A stretch of 16,113 bases of DNA. Origin: an uncultured Collinsella sp. GTDB lineage: Bacteria; Actinomycetota; Coriobacteriia; Coriobacteriales; Coriobacteriaceae. The notes beneath the pieces are model-generated. The model was not told where the DNA came from. It made no database searches and saw only the letters and a list, made by a program, of their open reading frames with translations. A program made the translations under genes and the position numbers. How positions within the stretch are numbered: position 1 is the stretch's first letter; the number at the start of each line of letters is the position of its first letter. Positions 6,099 to 13,397 of the stretch are shown here, one piece after another. The stretch spans positions 1 through 16,113 of the forward strand of contig CABSNL010000046.1 in NCBI GenBank assembly GCA_902479095.1, read 5' to 3'.

Positions 6099-7418
6099 AT
6101 GCCTGCCGATTCCCTTCGTGATACCGCGTTTTGCGATGTTTTGAACCGCGAGCTTGTCTGTGCGCTCGGCTGCACCGAGCCCATTGCCGTTGCCTATGCA
6201 GCGGCGCTGGCGAGCCAGACGCTCGGTTGCGAACCCGATCATATGGATGTTGCCTGCTCGGGCAATATCATCAAGAACGTTAAGAGCGTGACCGTGCCCA
6301 ACTCGGGCGGTATGCACGGTATTGAGGCCGCGGCCGTGCTGGGCGCCGTGGGCGGTGACGCCAAGAGCGCGCTCGAGGTGCTCGAGAGCGTTAACGACGA
6401 AGACCGTGCTCGCGTGTCCGAGCTCCTCGCCGATGCCGGTTACTGCGATGTGTCGCTTGTCGAGGGTGTGCCCAACCTCTACATCAAGGTGACTGCCACG
6501 GCCGGGGGCCATGTTGCGATCGTCGAGATTACCGACCACCACACCAATGTTACGTGCCATACGCTCGACGGTATTCCGGTATGCGGCAAGTCGGCGGGGG
6601 AGTGTGCCGCCTGCGCCGAGCGCGTCGTGGCCGAGCGTGCGGCAGATAACGCCGATACCCCTATGAGCATTGAGTCCATCATCGACTTTATCGAGGACGG
6701 TGACATTGAGGACGCCCGCGCTGCCGTTGAGCGTCAGATTGAGCTGAACGGTGCGATCAGTGCCGAGGGCCTGGCGCACGCTTGGGGCGCCGAGGTGGGC
6801 CGTACGCTGCTGGGCGCTCGTGCCGATGACGTCGCCTGTCGTGCCCGTGCCCGCGCGGCCGCCGGGTCCGATGCCCGCATGAACGGCTGCGCGCTGCCGG
6901 TCGCCATCGTGTGCGGCTCGGGCAATCAGGGCATTACCTGTGCCTTGCCCGTTATGGAGTATGCCGAGTATTTGCGCTGCGACCATGACCGCCTGGTGCG
7001 CGCCGTGATGCTGTCTGATCTGATCGCCGTGCATATCAAGAGCTATATTGGTGCGCTCTCGGCGTTTTGCGGTGCTATTTGCGCCGCATGCGGTGCCGGT
7101 GCCGCGATTACCTGGCTGTGTGGTGGCACGCGCGAGCAGATTGGCGCGACGGTTTCGAACACGCTCGGTAACGTGGGCGGCATTGTATGCGATGGCGCCA
7201 AGGCGAGTTGCGCGGCTAAGATTTCGGCAGCCGTTGACGCTGCGATTCTGGGTCACGATATGGCCATGCAGGGCCGCGGCTTCCGTGCCGGTGAGGGCCT
7301 CATTCAGGATACCGTCGAGCAGACGATCGCCAGCATGGGCTATGTGGGCCGTGTGGGTATGAAAGACACCGACGTCGAGATCCTAAACATCATGATCGGC
7401 AAGACTCGAGTCTGTTAG
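6099..7418 (+). CDS. L-cysteine desulfidase-like protein (UPF0597 / CyuA-YhaM family)
   Basis: The 439-residue product belongs to the family of iron-sulfur L-cysteine desulfidases related to the serine dehydratase alpha chain, which break cysteine into pyruvate, ammonia and sulfide. Landmarks are GCTEPIAVAYA at 24-34 with Cys25, and cysteines at 281, 324 and 331. From memory these match the active-site Cys25 and cluster-ligand pattern of the archaeal enzyme (Cys282, 322, 329), including the seven-residue spacing of the last two. GNVGGIVCDGAK is at 357-368. The ATG at 6099 follows GTAGGAGA (6086-6093). Its stop overlaps the stop of the convergent HAD gene by 4 bp. Some members act on serine or lack tested activity, so the substrate is inferred. 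Confidence 0.85.
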   Translation: MPADSLRDTAFCDVLNRELVCALGCTEPIAVAYAAALASQTLGCEPDHMDVACSGNIIKNVKSVTVPNSGGMHGIEAAAVLGAVGGDAKSALEVLESVNDEDRARVSELLADAGYCDVSLVEGVPNLYIKVTATAGGHVAIVEITDHHTNVTCHTLDGIPVCGKSAGECAACAERVVAERAADNADTPMSIESIIDFIEDGDIEDARAAVERQIELNGAISAEGLAHAWGAEVGRTLLGARADDVACRARARAAAGSDARMNGCALPVAIVCGSGNQGITCALPVMEYAEYLRCDHDRLVRAVMLSDLIAVHIKSYIGALSAFCGAICAACGAGAAITWLCGGTREQIGATVSNTLGNVGGIVCDGAKASCAAKISAAVDAAILGHDMAMQGRGFRAGEGLIQDTVEQTIASMGYVGRVGMKDTDVEILNIMIGKTRVC

Positions 7419-8173
7419 GACAGTTCGTCGGCTACTTGGTGTTCGTAGAAGGCTTCTACTACGGCGTTAAAGTCGCGGGCGAAGTCTTCCATGGTTCCGC
7501 GCCAAGTGGCTCGGCTGGGCTTGCCCTGGCCCACAAAGGCGGTTTGGATGCCGCAATCGGGGGACGGGAAGTCGCGCTTGGGATCGTTGCCCACCATAAG
7601 GACCTCGTGCGGCTCGAGCCCCATCACCTGAAGCTGCTCTAGATAGTAGGTGGCATCGGGCTTGCAGCGGGTGGCGTTTCCCATGTGCGTGACGAGCTCA
7701 AAGGGAGCGTCGGCCAGGTCGCCCCAACCCATGCGGCACTCGATGGACCCCTGCGGAAAGCTGGGGTTGGTGAAGAGCGCGCAGCGCAGTCCTGCGTCCT
7801 GTACGGCCTGAAGCGCGGCGTGTGCGCCCGGCATGGCGTGGGCGTTGATGACATCGTCGTTCTTGTACGGAAGAACTTCGCGATCGTAGTAGGTAAACGC
7901 CTCGTAGATGAGTGGGTCCGAGAGGCAAATGCCGCACCGGCGCTCAACCTCTTCTTGGTAGAACTCAAGATTGGTGCGATTATCCGTGCCGCTTCGGCGA
8001 TTGGCGTTGAGGTCGACCAAGATGGTGCCGAGGCGTGCCATCGTGCCACCGTGGCTGCGGCGACCGATATCCGCGAGCATCGACGAGACATCCTTAAAAT
8101 AGCGAAGGATGAACGCGTTGAGGTTGATGCTAAGAAGCGTTTCGTCCATATCGAAAACGACTGCTTTGAGCAC
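7415..8173 (-). CDS. HAD family hydrolase, GTG start
   Basis: This 252-residue protein is a HAD superfamily hydrolase with an alpha-helical cap between motifs I and II (subfamily I-like). Motif I is DMDET (Asp8 nucleophile, Asp10), motif II is Thr135 in LFTNP, motif III is Lys171 in CKPD, and motif IV is GNDPKRDF (Asp197, Asp201). All catalytic positions are kept, so it should be an active phosphatase; the substrate is unknown. The start codon is GTG (8171-8173), chosen because a GAAAGG ribosome binding site lies 7 bases upstream (complement of 8181-8186) and the N-terminus runs straight into motif I. It ends tail-to-tail with the desulfidase gene, overlapping by 4 bp and with no separate terminator visible. 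Confidence 0.88.
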   Translation of the reverse strand: MLKAVVFDMDETLLSINLNAFILRYFKDVSSMLADIGRRSHGGTMARLGTILVDLNANRRSGTDNRTNLEFYQEEVERRCGICLSDPLIYEAFTYYDREVLPYKNDDVINAHAMPGAHAALQAVQDAGLRCALFTNPSFPQGSIECRMGWGDLADAPFELVTHMGNATRCKPDATYYLEQLQVMGLEPHEVLMVGNDPKRDFPSPDCGIQTAFVGQGKPSRATWRGTMEDFARDFNAVVEAFYEHQVADELS

Positions 8174-8186
8174 GCGGGCACCTTTC

Positions 8187-8475
8187 TCGATAAATCGTTC
8201 CAGAATTGTTGGCTCCGGATACTTTACCTCAAAGGCGTATGGGCAAACTGCTTATCGTCAAGTTGTGGAGACGGCTGTCCATAAGATTACGAAAAAGTCT
8301 CCACACGAGTAAAAAAACGCAGTTCACGCTTGAAATCGAACCCATTTCCCCGTAACCTATACGAACGTGATTGCATAAGCGTCACATTAGTATCTGTCGG
8401 CTCCCGAGTGTTCCTAAACGTTGTGTGCTTGTCGCACCCTTCTGTAGGTCCTAGCAATCGGGGCCCCGTAGTTCG
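8187..8475. other. Divergent intergenic region between HAD gene and rpsA
   Basis: Two features stand out. A perfect 9-bp inverted repeat, TGTGGAGAC (8264-8272) with GTCTCCACA (8297-8305), has a 24-nt spacer. A weak promoter-like pair for rpsA is TTGAAA (8330-8335) with TAACCT 17 bp later (8353-8358). A GGGGCCCC palindrome (8461-8468) lies just before the rpsA ribosome binding site. No additional gene is supported. Confidence 0.4.
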
Positions 8476-8489
8476 AAAGGGGTCCACCT

Positions 8490-9656
8490 TTGAGTGAGAT
8501 TCAGAACTCGTCCATTTTCTCTCTTGACGATGTCAACGAGGAGGAGATGAACAACCTCATCGACGGTACGATTACCGACTTTGATGAGGGCGATCTCGTT
8601 AACGGCACTGTCGTTAAGATCGAGCATGACGAGGTGCTCGTTGACATCGGATTCAAGTCCGAGGGCGTTATCCCGGTCCGCGAGCTGTCCATCCGCAAGG
8701 ACGCTAACCCTGCAGACATCGTTGCACTCGGTGATCCCATCGAGGCTCTGGTTCTCCAGAAGGAGGACAAGGACGGTCGTCTGGTCCTGTCCAAGAAGCG
8801 TGCCGAGTACGAGCGTGCTTGGAACCGCATCGAGGAGAAGTTCAACTCCGGCGAGAACGTTGAGGGCGAGGTTATCGAGGTTGTCAAGGGCGGCCTGATC
8901 CTCGACATCGGCCTGCGTGGCTTCCTGCCCGCTTCCCTCGTCGACCTCCGTCGCGTCAAGGACCTCACCTCCTACATGGGCACCCGCATCGAGGCCCGCG
9001 TCATCGAGATGGACCGCAACCGCAACAACGTCGTCCTCTCCCGTCGCGTCGTGCTCGAGGAGTCCCGTAAGGCCGAGCGCTCCGAGATCCTGTCCAAGCT
9101 CAAGTCTGGCATGCGTCTCCAGGGTACCGTTTCCTCCATCGTCGACTTCGGCGCCTTCGTCGACCTCGGCGGTATCGACGGCCTCATCCACATCTCCGAG
9201 CTCTCCTGGAACCACGTCAACCATCCTTCCGAGGTTGTCAAGGTCGGCCAGGAGGTCGAGGTCGAGGTTCTCGACGTCGACCTCAACCGCGAGCGTATCT
9301 CCCTTGGTCTCAAGCAGACCACCGAGGATCCGTGGCGCGCACTGGTCAAGAAGTACCCCGTCGGCGCTATCGTCGAGGGCACTGTGACCAAGCTTGTCCC
9401 GTTCGGCGCTTTCGTCGATCTGGGCGAGGGCATCGAGGGCCTGGTGCACATCTCCGAGATGGCCAACAAGCACGTCGACCAGCCTTCTCAGGTCACCCAC
9501 GTGGGCGACAAGGTTCAGGTCAAGGTCATGGAGATCGACCTCGACCGTCGTCGTATCTCCCTGTCCATGAAGTCCGCTGCTGAGACTCTGGGTGTCGAGA
9601 TCGAGGTTACCCCGCTTCCTTCCGAGAAGAAGGACGAGGAGACCGACGCCGAGTAA
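8490..9656 (+). CDS. rpsA: 30S ribosomal protein S1 (four S1 domains), TTG start
   Basis: S1 binds mRNA and helps recruit it to the 30S subunit. The 388-residue protein has four S1 RNA-binding domains at about residues 34-103, 120-186, 207-275 and 292-361. The last two are the most canonical, with VDFGAFVDL and VPFGAFVDL followed by GLIHISEL and GLVHISEM. The C-terminal tail is short and acidic. Four domains is shorter than the six-domain proteobacterial S1 and fits Gram-positive-type S1. The start is TTG, supported by GAAAGGGG just upstream (about 8476-8483); no in-frame ATG lies near the expected N-terminus. A terminator follows at 9681-9715. Confidence 0.93.
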   Translation: MSEIQNSSIFSLDDVNEEEMNNLIDGTITDFDEGDLVNGTVVKIEHDEVLVDIGFKSEGVIPVRELSIRKDANPADIVALGDPIEALVLQKEDKDGRLVLSKKRAEYERAWNRIEEKFNSGENVEGEVIEVVKGGLILDIGLRGFLPASLVDLRRVKDLTSYMGTRIEARVIEMDRNRNNVVLSRRVVLEESRKAERSEILSKLKSGMRLQGTVSSIVDFGAFVDLGGIDGLIHISELSWNHVNHPSEVVKVGQEVEVEVLDVDLNRERISLGLKQTTEDPWRALVKKYPVGAIVEGTVTKLVPFGAFVDLGEGIEGLVHISEMANKHVDQPSQVTHVGDKVQVKVMEIDLDRRRISLSMKSAAETLGVEIEVTPLPSEKKDEETDAE

Positions 9657-9680
9657 ATCGGTTTGACGATCACTTGTTTT

Positions 9681-9715
9681 AAGGGATCCGTCCGCAATGG
9701 ATGGGTCCCTTTTTT
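9681..9715 (+). terminator. Intrinsic terminator of rpsA
   Basis: AAGGGATCCGTCC (9681-9693) pairs with GGATGGGTCCCTT (9699-9711), 13 bp with two G-U pairs and a 5-nt loop, running into a six-base T-run (9710-9715). Confidence 0.92.
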
Positions 9716-9800
9716 CATTTGCTGCCGAGGTGCACGATGCTGTCCGTGCGCAATGCCGCCTAGGCTGTTCACGGGCTATTGGGTTGTTGGTGCATGAAAA

Positions 9801-9839
9801 ATGCCGACATCCCGCCTCGGGGAGGAGGCGGGAACGCAT
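9801..9839 (+). repeat. Hairpin in the rpsA-rnpB intergenic region
   Basis: A perfect 9-bp stem (9810-9818 with 9825-9833, TCCCGCCTC/GAGGCGGGA) has an outer ATGC/GCAT extension (9801-9804 with 9836-9839). No T-run follows on the plus strand. The rest of 9716-9960 shows no supported gene, and no tRNA. Confidence 0.4.
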
Positions 9840-9961
9840 CGAGTAGACGGAGGGGTGCGGAGCGCGGTCGCGTCTCGACTGACGACGTTGCCCATCGACG
9901 ACACTATTGTACTGCATAGCGTGGTTCTTGGTTTATCGTGTCGAGCGTTTGCGTTGTGCCA

Positions 9962-9988
9962 TTGCCTGCGGCAACGGTGTGTTACACT
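9962..9988 (+). promoter_or_regulatory. Candidate rnpB promoter
   Basis: A -35-like TTGCCT (9962-9967) and a -10-like TACACT (9983-9988) are spaced by 15 bp, slightly short. The position is right for the RNase P RNA 5' end near 10001. Confidence 0.45.
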
Positions 9989-10000
9989 CTTGCACTGCTG

Positions 10001-10356
10001 AGTGGGCCAGACGGTCGCGCGATGTGCTGCTTGCAGCACGCGTGAGGAAAGTCCGGGCTCCAGAGGGCGGGATGCCGGCTAACGGCCGGGCGGAGTGATC
10101 CGACGGAAAGCGCCGCAGAAAAGAAGACTCCCACCTGCGCCGCAAGGCGTAAAGGGAAAAGCTGAAACGGTGGTGTAAGAGACCACCAGCGTCGTGGCAA
10201 CACGACGGCTTGGCAAGCCCCATCCGGAGCAAGCGCGAATAGGAACGCTATGGGCCGGCCCGGTCCGCGTTCGGGTAGCGTGCGTGGAGCTGCATGGTAA
10301 CGTGCAGACAAGATAAATGACCGTTCACGACAGAACCCGGCTTACAGGCCCACTTG
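10001..10356 (+). ncRNA. rnpB: RNase P RNA, bacterial type A
   Basis: The catalytic RNA of RNase P, which trims the 5' leader of pre-tRNAs. The P1 helix is visible as AGTGGGCC (10001-10008) with GGCCCACT (10347-10354). The conserved P4-side sequence GAGGAAAGTCCGGGCTCC is at 10044-10061, and its partner region ACAGAACCCGGCTTA is at 10330-10344. The length (about 355 nt) and order fit class A. The ends are set from P1 and may be off by a few bases. It lies between rpsA and the IMPACT family gene, with its own candidate promoter. Confidence 0.96.
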
Positions 10357-10369
10357 GCAACTATGTTGA

Positions 10370-10480
10370 CGCTGCGAACCCGTCAGCGCGGCAATCTGCC
10401 TTACAAGCCTTCGGGCATGACCATAAGGTCAATGCCCTCGTCTTTCAAGGCACCTTGCTTGCGCTGACGGGTTCTCGCTG
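10370..10480. repeat. Snap-back element flanked by CGCTG direct repeats, downstream of rnpB
   Basis: GAACCCGTCAGCGC (10376-10389) pairs perfectly with GCGCTGACGGGTTC (10461-10474). Inside, further stems continue the same fold: GCAA/TTGC (10391-10394 with 10455-10458), GCCTT/AAGGC (10398-10402 with 10447-10451) and GGGCATGACC/GGTCAATGCCC (10413-10422 with 10427-10437, one bulged A). The whole ~100-nt segment can thus form one long interrupted hairpin. It is bracketed, one base out on each side, by CGCTG at 10370-10374 and 10476-10480. It could be a MITE-like insertion, a structured RNA, or an elaborate rnpB terminator, although no T-run follows. Confidence 0.6.
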
Positions 10481-10592
10481 TTGGTGACGGCATTATTGGC
10501 GTTTCCGTTCTTGTCGGCGAGGGCAACGGTTCTGTCTTTGCCGTATTATTGAGGCTGTTTGTTGCCGCGCTTAGTTTTGTTGAGGGGCTTTG

Positions 10593-11228
10593 TTGGACAG
10601 CTATTTTACTCTGCAATCGAATATTGAGGCTACGGGCGAGTTCGTTGACCGCAAGAGCCGGTTTATTGCCCAGCTGGTCCATATTGAGTCCGAGGATGAG
10701 GCGAATGCCTTTATCGAGATGGTTCGCAAGCGTCATTACGACGCTCGACACAATGTTCCCGCGTGGATTTTAGTCGATGGACGCGAGCGCCAGAGCGATG
10801 ATGGTGAGCCGAGCCGCACGAGCGGTATGCCGACGCTCGAGGTGTTGCGCGGCGCAGAGCTCAAAAATGTTTGCTGCGTGGTGACGCGCTATTTTGGTGG
10901 CACGCTGTTGGGACCTGGTGGCTTGGTGCGCGCCTATACTGCGGCGACGCAGGCGGCGGTGGCAGCTGCTCGGGAGGCCGGGCAGATTGTCGAGATGACG
11001 AGTGTCGTGCCTGTTGACGTGCATGTGGCCTATCCGCAGTATGAGCAGGTGCTTCGTTTGGCGCAGGATTCGGGTGCCAAGGTTTCGGATACCGATTACG
11101 CGGATACCGTGACGATTCATTTGGTGTTCAAAGCGGGGGAGCAGGAGCCGTTTTGCGCTAAGATGCGCGAGCTTATGGCGGGGCGTGAGGAGATTGAGGT
11201 CGGCGCTCCCGAATTTGCAGAGTTCTAA
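10593..11228 (+). CDS. IMPACT/YigZ family protein
   Basis: The 211-residue product is a YigZ-type protein with an N-terminal IMPACT (UPF0029) domain and a C-terminal DUF1949-like domain. The IMPACT signature is clear: SDDGEPSRTSGMP at 68-80 and VTRYFGGTLLGPGGLVRAY at 97-115. The family is linked to translation or RNA binding, but its bacterial role is poorly known. No ATG suits the N-terminus. TTG at 10593 is preferred, 5 bases after GAGGGG (10582-10587); TTG at 10590 would add one residue but is only 2 bases from that site. A terminator follows at 11232-11281. Confidence 0.9.
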   Translation: MDSYFTLQSNIEATGEFVDRKSRFIAQLVHIESEDEANAFIEMVRKRHYDARHNVPAWILVDGRERQSDDGEPSRTSGMPTLEVLRGAELKNVCCVVTRYFGGTLLGPGGLVRAYTAATQAAVAAAREAGQIVEMTSVVPVDVHVAYPQYEQVLRLAQDSGAKVSDTDYADTVTIHLVFKAGEQEPFCAKMRELMAGREEIEVGAPEFAEF

Positions 11229-11231
11229 CGG

Positions 11232-11281
11232 CGACGGCTGGCGCGCTTTGGATATATCCCAAGCGCGCCAGCCGTCGTTTT
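11232..11281 (+). terminator. Bidirectional-type terminator after the IMPACT family gene
   Basis: A perfect 17-bp stem, CGACGGCTGGCGCGCTT (11232-11248) with its complement at 11261-11277, is followed by TTTT. It lies between convergent genes; the minus strand side has no T-run, so it mainly serves the plus-strand gene. Confidence 0.92.
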
Positions 11282-11294
11282 ATGTTGCTGCCGT

Positions 11295-11741
11295 TTACTC
11301 GGCGAGCTGCTTTAGCACATCGCAGGCGATCTCGATGGCATCGTCGATGCAGCCGGGGCAGCTGCGGAGCGGACCCTTATCTGATCCGATGCCCTTGAGC
11401 GTGCCGCAGACGGTCGTCGTGTTCTTCTCGCCAAAACGCTTGGCGATTTCGCGCGACAGCTTGTAGGTCTGGCCCTTGGTCTTGGGGTTTTCCATGCCGT
11501 CGCTCATCACGAAGCCCATGATGGCCACGGCGCCCGAGATGGCGCCGCAGGTTTCGGTCATGCCGCCCATGCCGGCGCCAAAGCCCTCGGTGAGGGTAAA
11601 GGCGATCTGGGGGTCGAGTCCGACGGCGGGCGCGAGCGTGCAGGCGACGGCCTGGGCGCAGTTAAAGCCACGGGCGTGGTATTCGGCAGCCTGAGCCTGA
11701 CAGGCGGTGATGTCGAGCTGGGCCGTATCGATTTGCTTCAT
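11295..11741 (-). CDS. C_GCAxxG_C_C family cysteine-rich protein
   Basis: The 148-residue product matches the C_GCAxxG_C_C family of putative redox-active, possibly metal-binding proteins. The pattern is visible as NCAQAV (Cys28), a glycine-rich GFGAGMGGMTETCGAISGA (Cys65), VCG (Cys112) and CPGC (Cys128, Cys131). The family is common in anaerobes and often sits near redox genes; its role is not established. The ATG at 11739-11741 is preferred because AAGGAG lies just upstream (complement of 11748-11753); the same frame is open to 11885, but the extra 48 residues lie outside the family. The next gene, on the other strand, is a sulfur amino acid enzyme, but shared function is unproven. Confidence 0.85.
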   Translation of the reverse strand: MKQIDTAQLDITACQAQAAEYHARGFNCAQAVACTLAPAVGLDPQIAFTLTEGFGAGMGGMTETCGAISGAVAIMGFVMSDGMENPKTKGQTYKLSREIAKRFGEKNTTTVCGTLKGIGSDKGPLRSCPGCIDDAIEIACDVLKQLAE

Positions 11742-11904
11742 CGTTGTCTCCTTGGTCACGGTGTACCCGCCTATGGTACCCGTGACGGTGCGTGTAATCA
11801 TCGAGAGCTTCATGGATGCCTCATTTTTATCTATCGAGCAAATGCCCAAGGCTTGAGATAAATGCCACGGATCAATTTGTCCCATAACCTACCTTGGGGA
11901 TGGG

Positions 11905-11933
11905 TTGAGAGGGGTGCAGGGTAGCGGTATCGT
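11905..11933 (+). promoter_or_regulatory. Candidate promoter of the O-acetylhomoserine sulfhydrylase gene
   Basis: A -35 TTGAGA (11905-11910, 5 of 6 consensus) and a -10 TATCGT (11928-11933, 4 of 6) are spaced by 17 bp. The leader would be only about 30 nt, too short for a SAM riboswitch. Confidence 0.55.
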
Positions 11934-11972
11934 GAACCGAATAAAAACAAAACCCAAGTAAGGGAGTTGGAT

Positions 11973-13256
11973 ATGAGTGAGCAGACCATCGGTACGACGT
12001 GTGTTCAGGGCGGGTATCACCCGGGAGATGCGGAGCCGCGCCAGGTGCCCATCTACCAGTCCACCACGTGGAAGTACGACACGTCCGAGCACATGGGCAA
12101 GCTGTTTGACCTGGAGGAGTCGGGCTATTTCTACAGCCGTCTGCAGAACCCCACGTGCGATTTGGTTGCCGCCAAGATCTGCGAGATGGAGGGCGGCACC
12201 GCAGCGATGCTCACGAGCTCGGGCATGGCTGCGAACTTCCTCGCGATCTTTAACGTGGCCGGTGCCGGCGATCACGTGGTCGCAAGCTCTGCCATCTACG
12301 GCGGTACCTACAACCTGCTCGCCCACACCATGGGCCGTATGGGGCTGACCTGCACGTTCGTTGCCCCCGACTGCACCGATGAGGAGCTCGAGGCAGCCTT
12401 CCAGCCCAACACCAAGCTCGTCTTTGGCGAGACGATCGCAAACCCCGCCCTTGCTGTGCTCGATATTGAGCGCTTTGCCAAGGCCGCGCATGACCACGGC
12501 GTGCCACTGATGGTCGACAACACCTTCCCGACGCCCGTGATGTGCCGTCCCTTTGAGTGGGGCGCCGATATCGTCACGCACTCCACCACCAAGTACATGG
12601 ATGGACATGCTGCCTACCTGGGCGGTGTGATCGTTGACCACGGCCAGTTTGACTGGATGGCCCATGCGGACAAGTTCCCGGGTCTCACCACGCCCGACGA
12701 GAGCTACCACGGCGTGACCTATGCTGAGAAGTTCGGTCGCGAGGGCGCCTTCATTACCAAGGCAACCGCTCAGCTCATGCGCGATCTCGGCCCCATGCAG
12801 AACCCGCAGGCGGCGTTCTTCCTGAACAGCTCGCTCGAGAGCCTGCATGTGCGCATGCCGCGTCATTGTGAGAACGGCCTGGCCGTTGCCAAGTTCCTGC
12901 AGAGCCACCCCAAGGTGCGCTTTGTGAGCTATCCGGGTTTGGAGGGCGACAGGTACTACGACATCGCTCAGAAGTACATGCCCAACGGTACCTGCGGCGT
13001 CGTGAGCTTTGGCTTTAACGGTGGTCGCGCGGCGGCCGAGACCTTTATGAAGAGCCTCAAGCTCGCCCAGATCGCCACGCACGTGGCCGACGCCCGCACT
13101 TGCTGCCTGCATCCCGCTAATGCCACGCATCGTCAGATGAACGATGAGGAGCTCATCGCCTGTGGCATCTCCGCCGACATGGTGCGCCTGTCGTGCGGCC
13201 TCGAGGACACGGCCGATCTGATTGCCGACCTTGAGCAGGCGCTCGAGCAGTGCTAG
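11973..13256 (+). CDS. O-acetylhomoserine sulfhydrylase-type PLP enzyme
   Basis: A 427-residue Cys/Met metabolism PLP-dependent enzyme. The best fit is O-acetylhomoserine (thiol)-lyase, which makes homocysteine from O-acetylhomoserine and sulfide for methionine synthesis. Visible are YSRLQNPT (54-61), TSSGMAA (81-87), VDNTFPTP (181-188) with the PLP-contacting Asp182, and the PLP lysine Lys207 in HSTTKYMDGH. The length (about 430) and the segment DESYHGVTY (242-250) favour the sulfhydrylase over the shorter cystathionine gamma-synthase/beta-lyase group. The ATG at 11973 follows AGGGAG (11961-11966). It ends with its own terminator at 13324-13371. Confidence 0.88.
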   Translation: MSEQTIGTTCVQGGYHPGDAEPRQVPIYQSTTWKYDTSEHMGKLFDLEESGYFYSRLQNPTCDLVAAKICEMEGGTAAMLTSSGMAANFLAIFNVAGAGDHVVASSAIYGGTYNLLAHTMGRMGLTCTFVAPDCTDEELEAAFQPNTKLVFGETIANPALAVLDIERFAKAAHDHGVPLMVDNTFPTPVMCRPFEWGADIVTHSTTKYMDGHAAYLGGVIVDHGQFDWMAHADKFPGLTTPDESYHGVTYAEKFGREGAFITKATAQLMRDLGPMQNPQAAFFLNSSLESLHVRMPRHCENGLAVAKFLQSHPKVRFVSYPGLEGDRYYDIAQKYMPNGTCGVVSFGFNGGRAAAETFMKSLKLAQIATHVADARTCCLHPANATHRQMNDEELIACGISADMVRLSCGLEDTADLIADLEQALEQC

Positions 13257-13323
13257 GCTAGCTCCGTTCAAGGTGCCGATGCTGACAGAAAGCTTCGGTG
13301 ACCTTTCGTTCCGATTCTGTAGG

Positions 13324-13371
13324 CGGGACCCCAATCGCGGCTGTTTGCAGGCGATTGGGGCCCCGTTTTTT
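13324..13371 (+). terminator. Intrinsic terminator after the sulfhydrylase gene
   Basis: CGGGACCCCAATCGC (13324-13338) pairs with GCGATTGGGGCCCCG (13351-13365), a 15-position stem with one A-C mismatch, followed by six Ts. Confidence 0.93.
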
Positions 13372-13397
13372 GCGTTGGGCCACTCGAAAGGATTGAT

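Noticed and set aside
8451..9917. Long minus-strand ORF (488 aa) antisense to rpsA
   Set aside because: A shadow frame caused by GC-rich codon usage of rpsA; no domain and highly biased composition (Leu, Asp, Val).
9657..10000. tRNA or protein gene between rpsA and rnpB
   Set aside because: No cloverleaf or CCA-adjacent pattern was found, and the open frames there (for example 9801-10001) lack a ribosome binding site and domains and run up to the rnpB start.
11881..11972. SAM riboswitch before the sulfhydrylase gene
   Set aside because: The leader after the likely promoter is about 30-40 nt, and no SAM riboswitch core pattern is visible.
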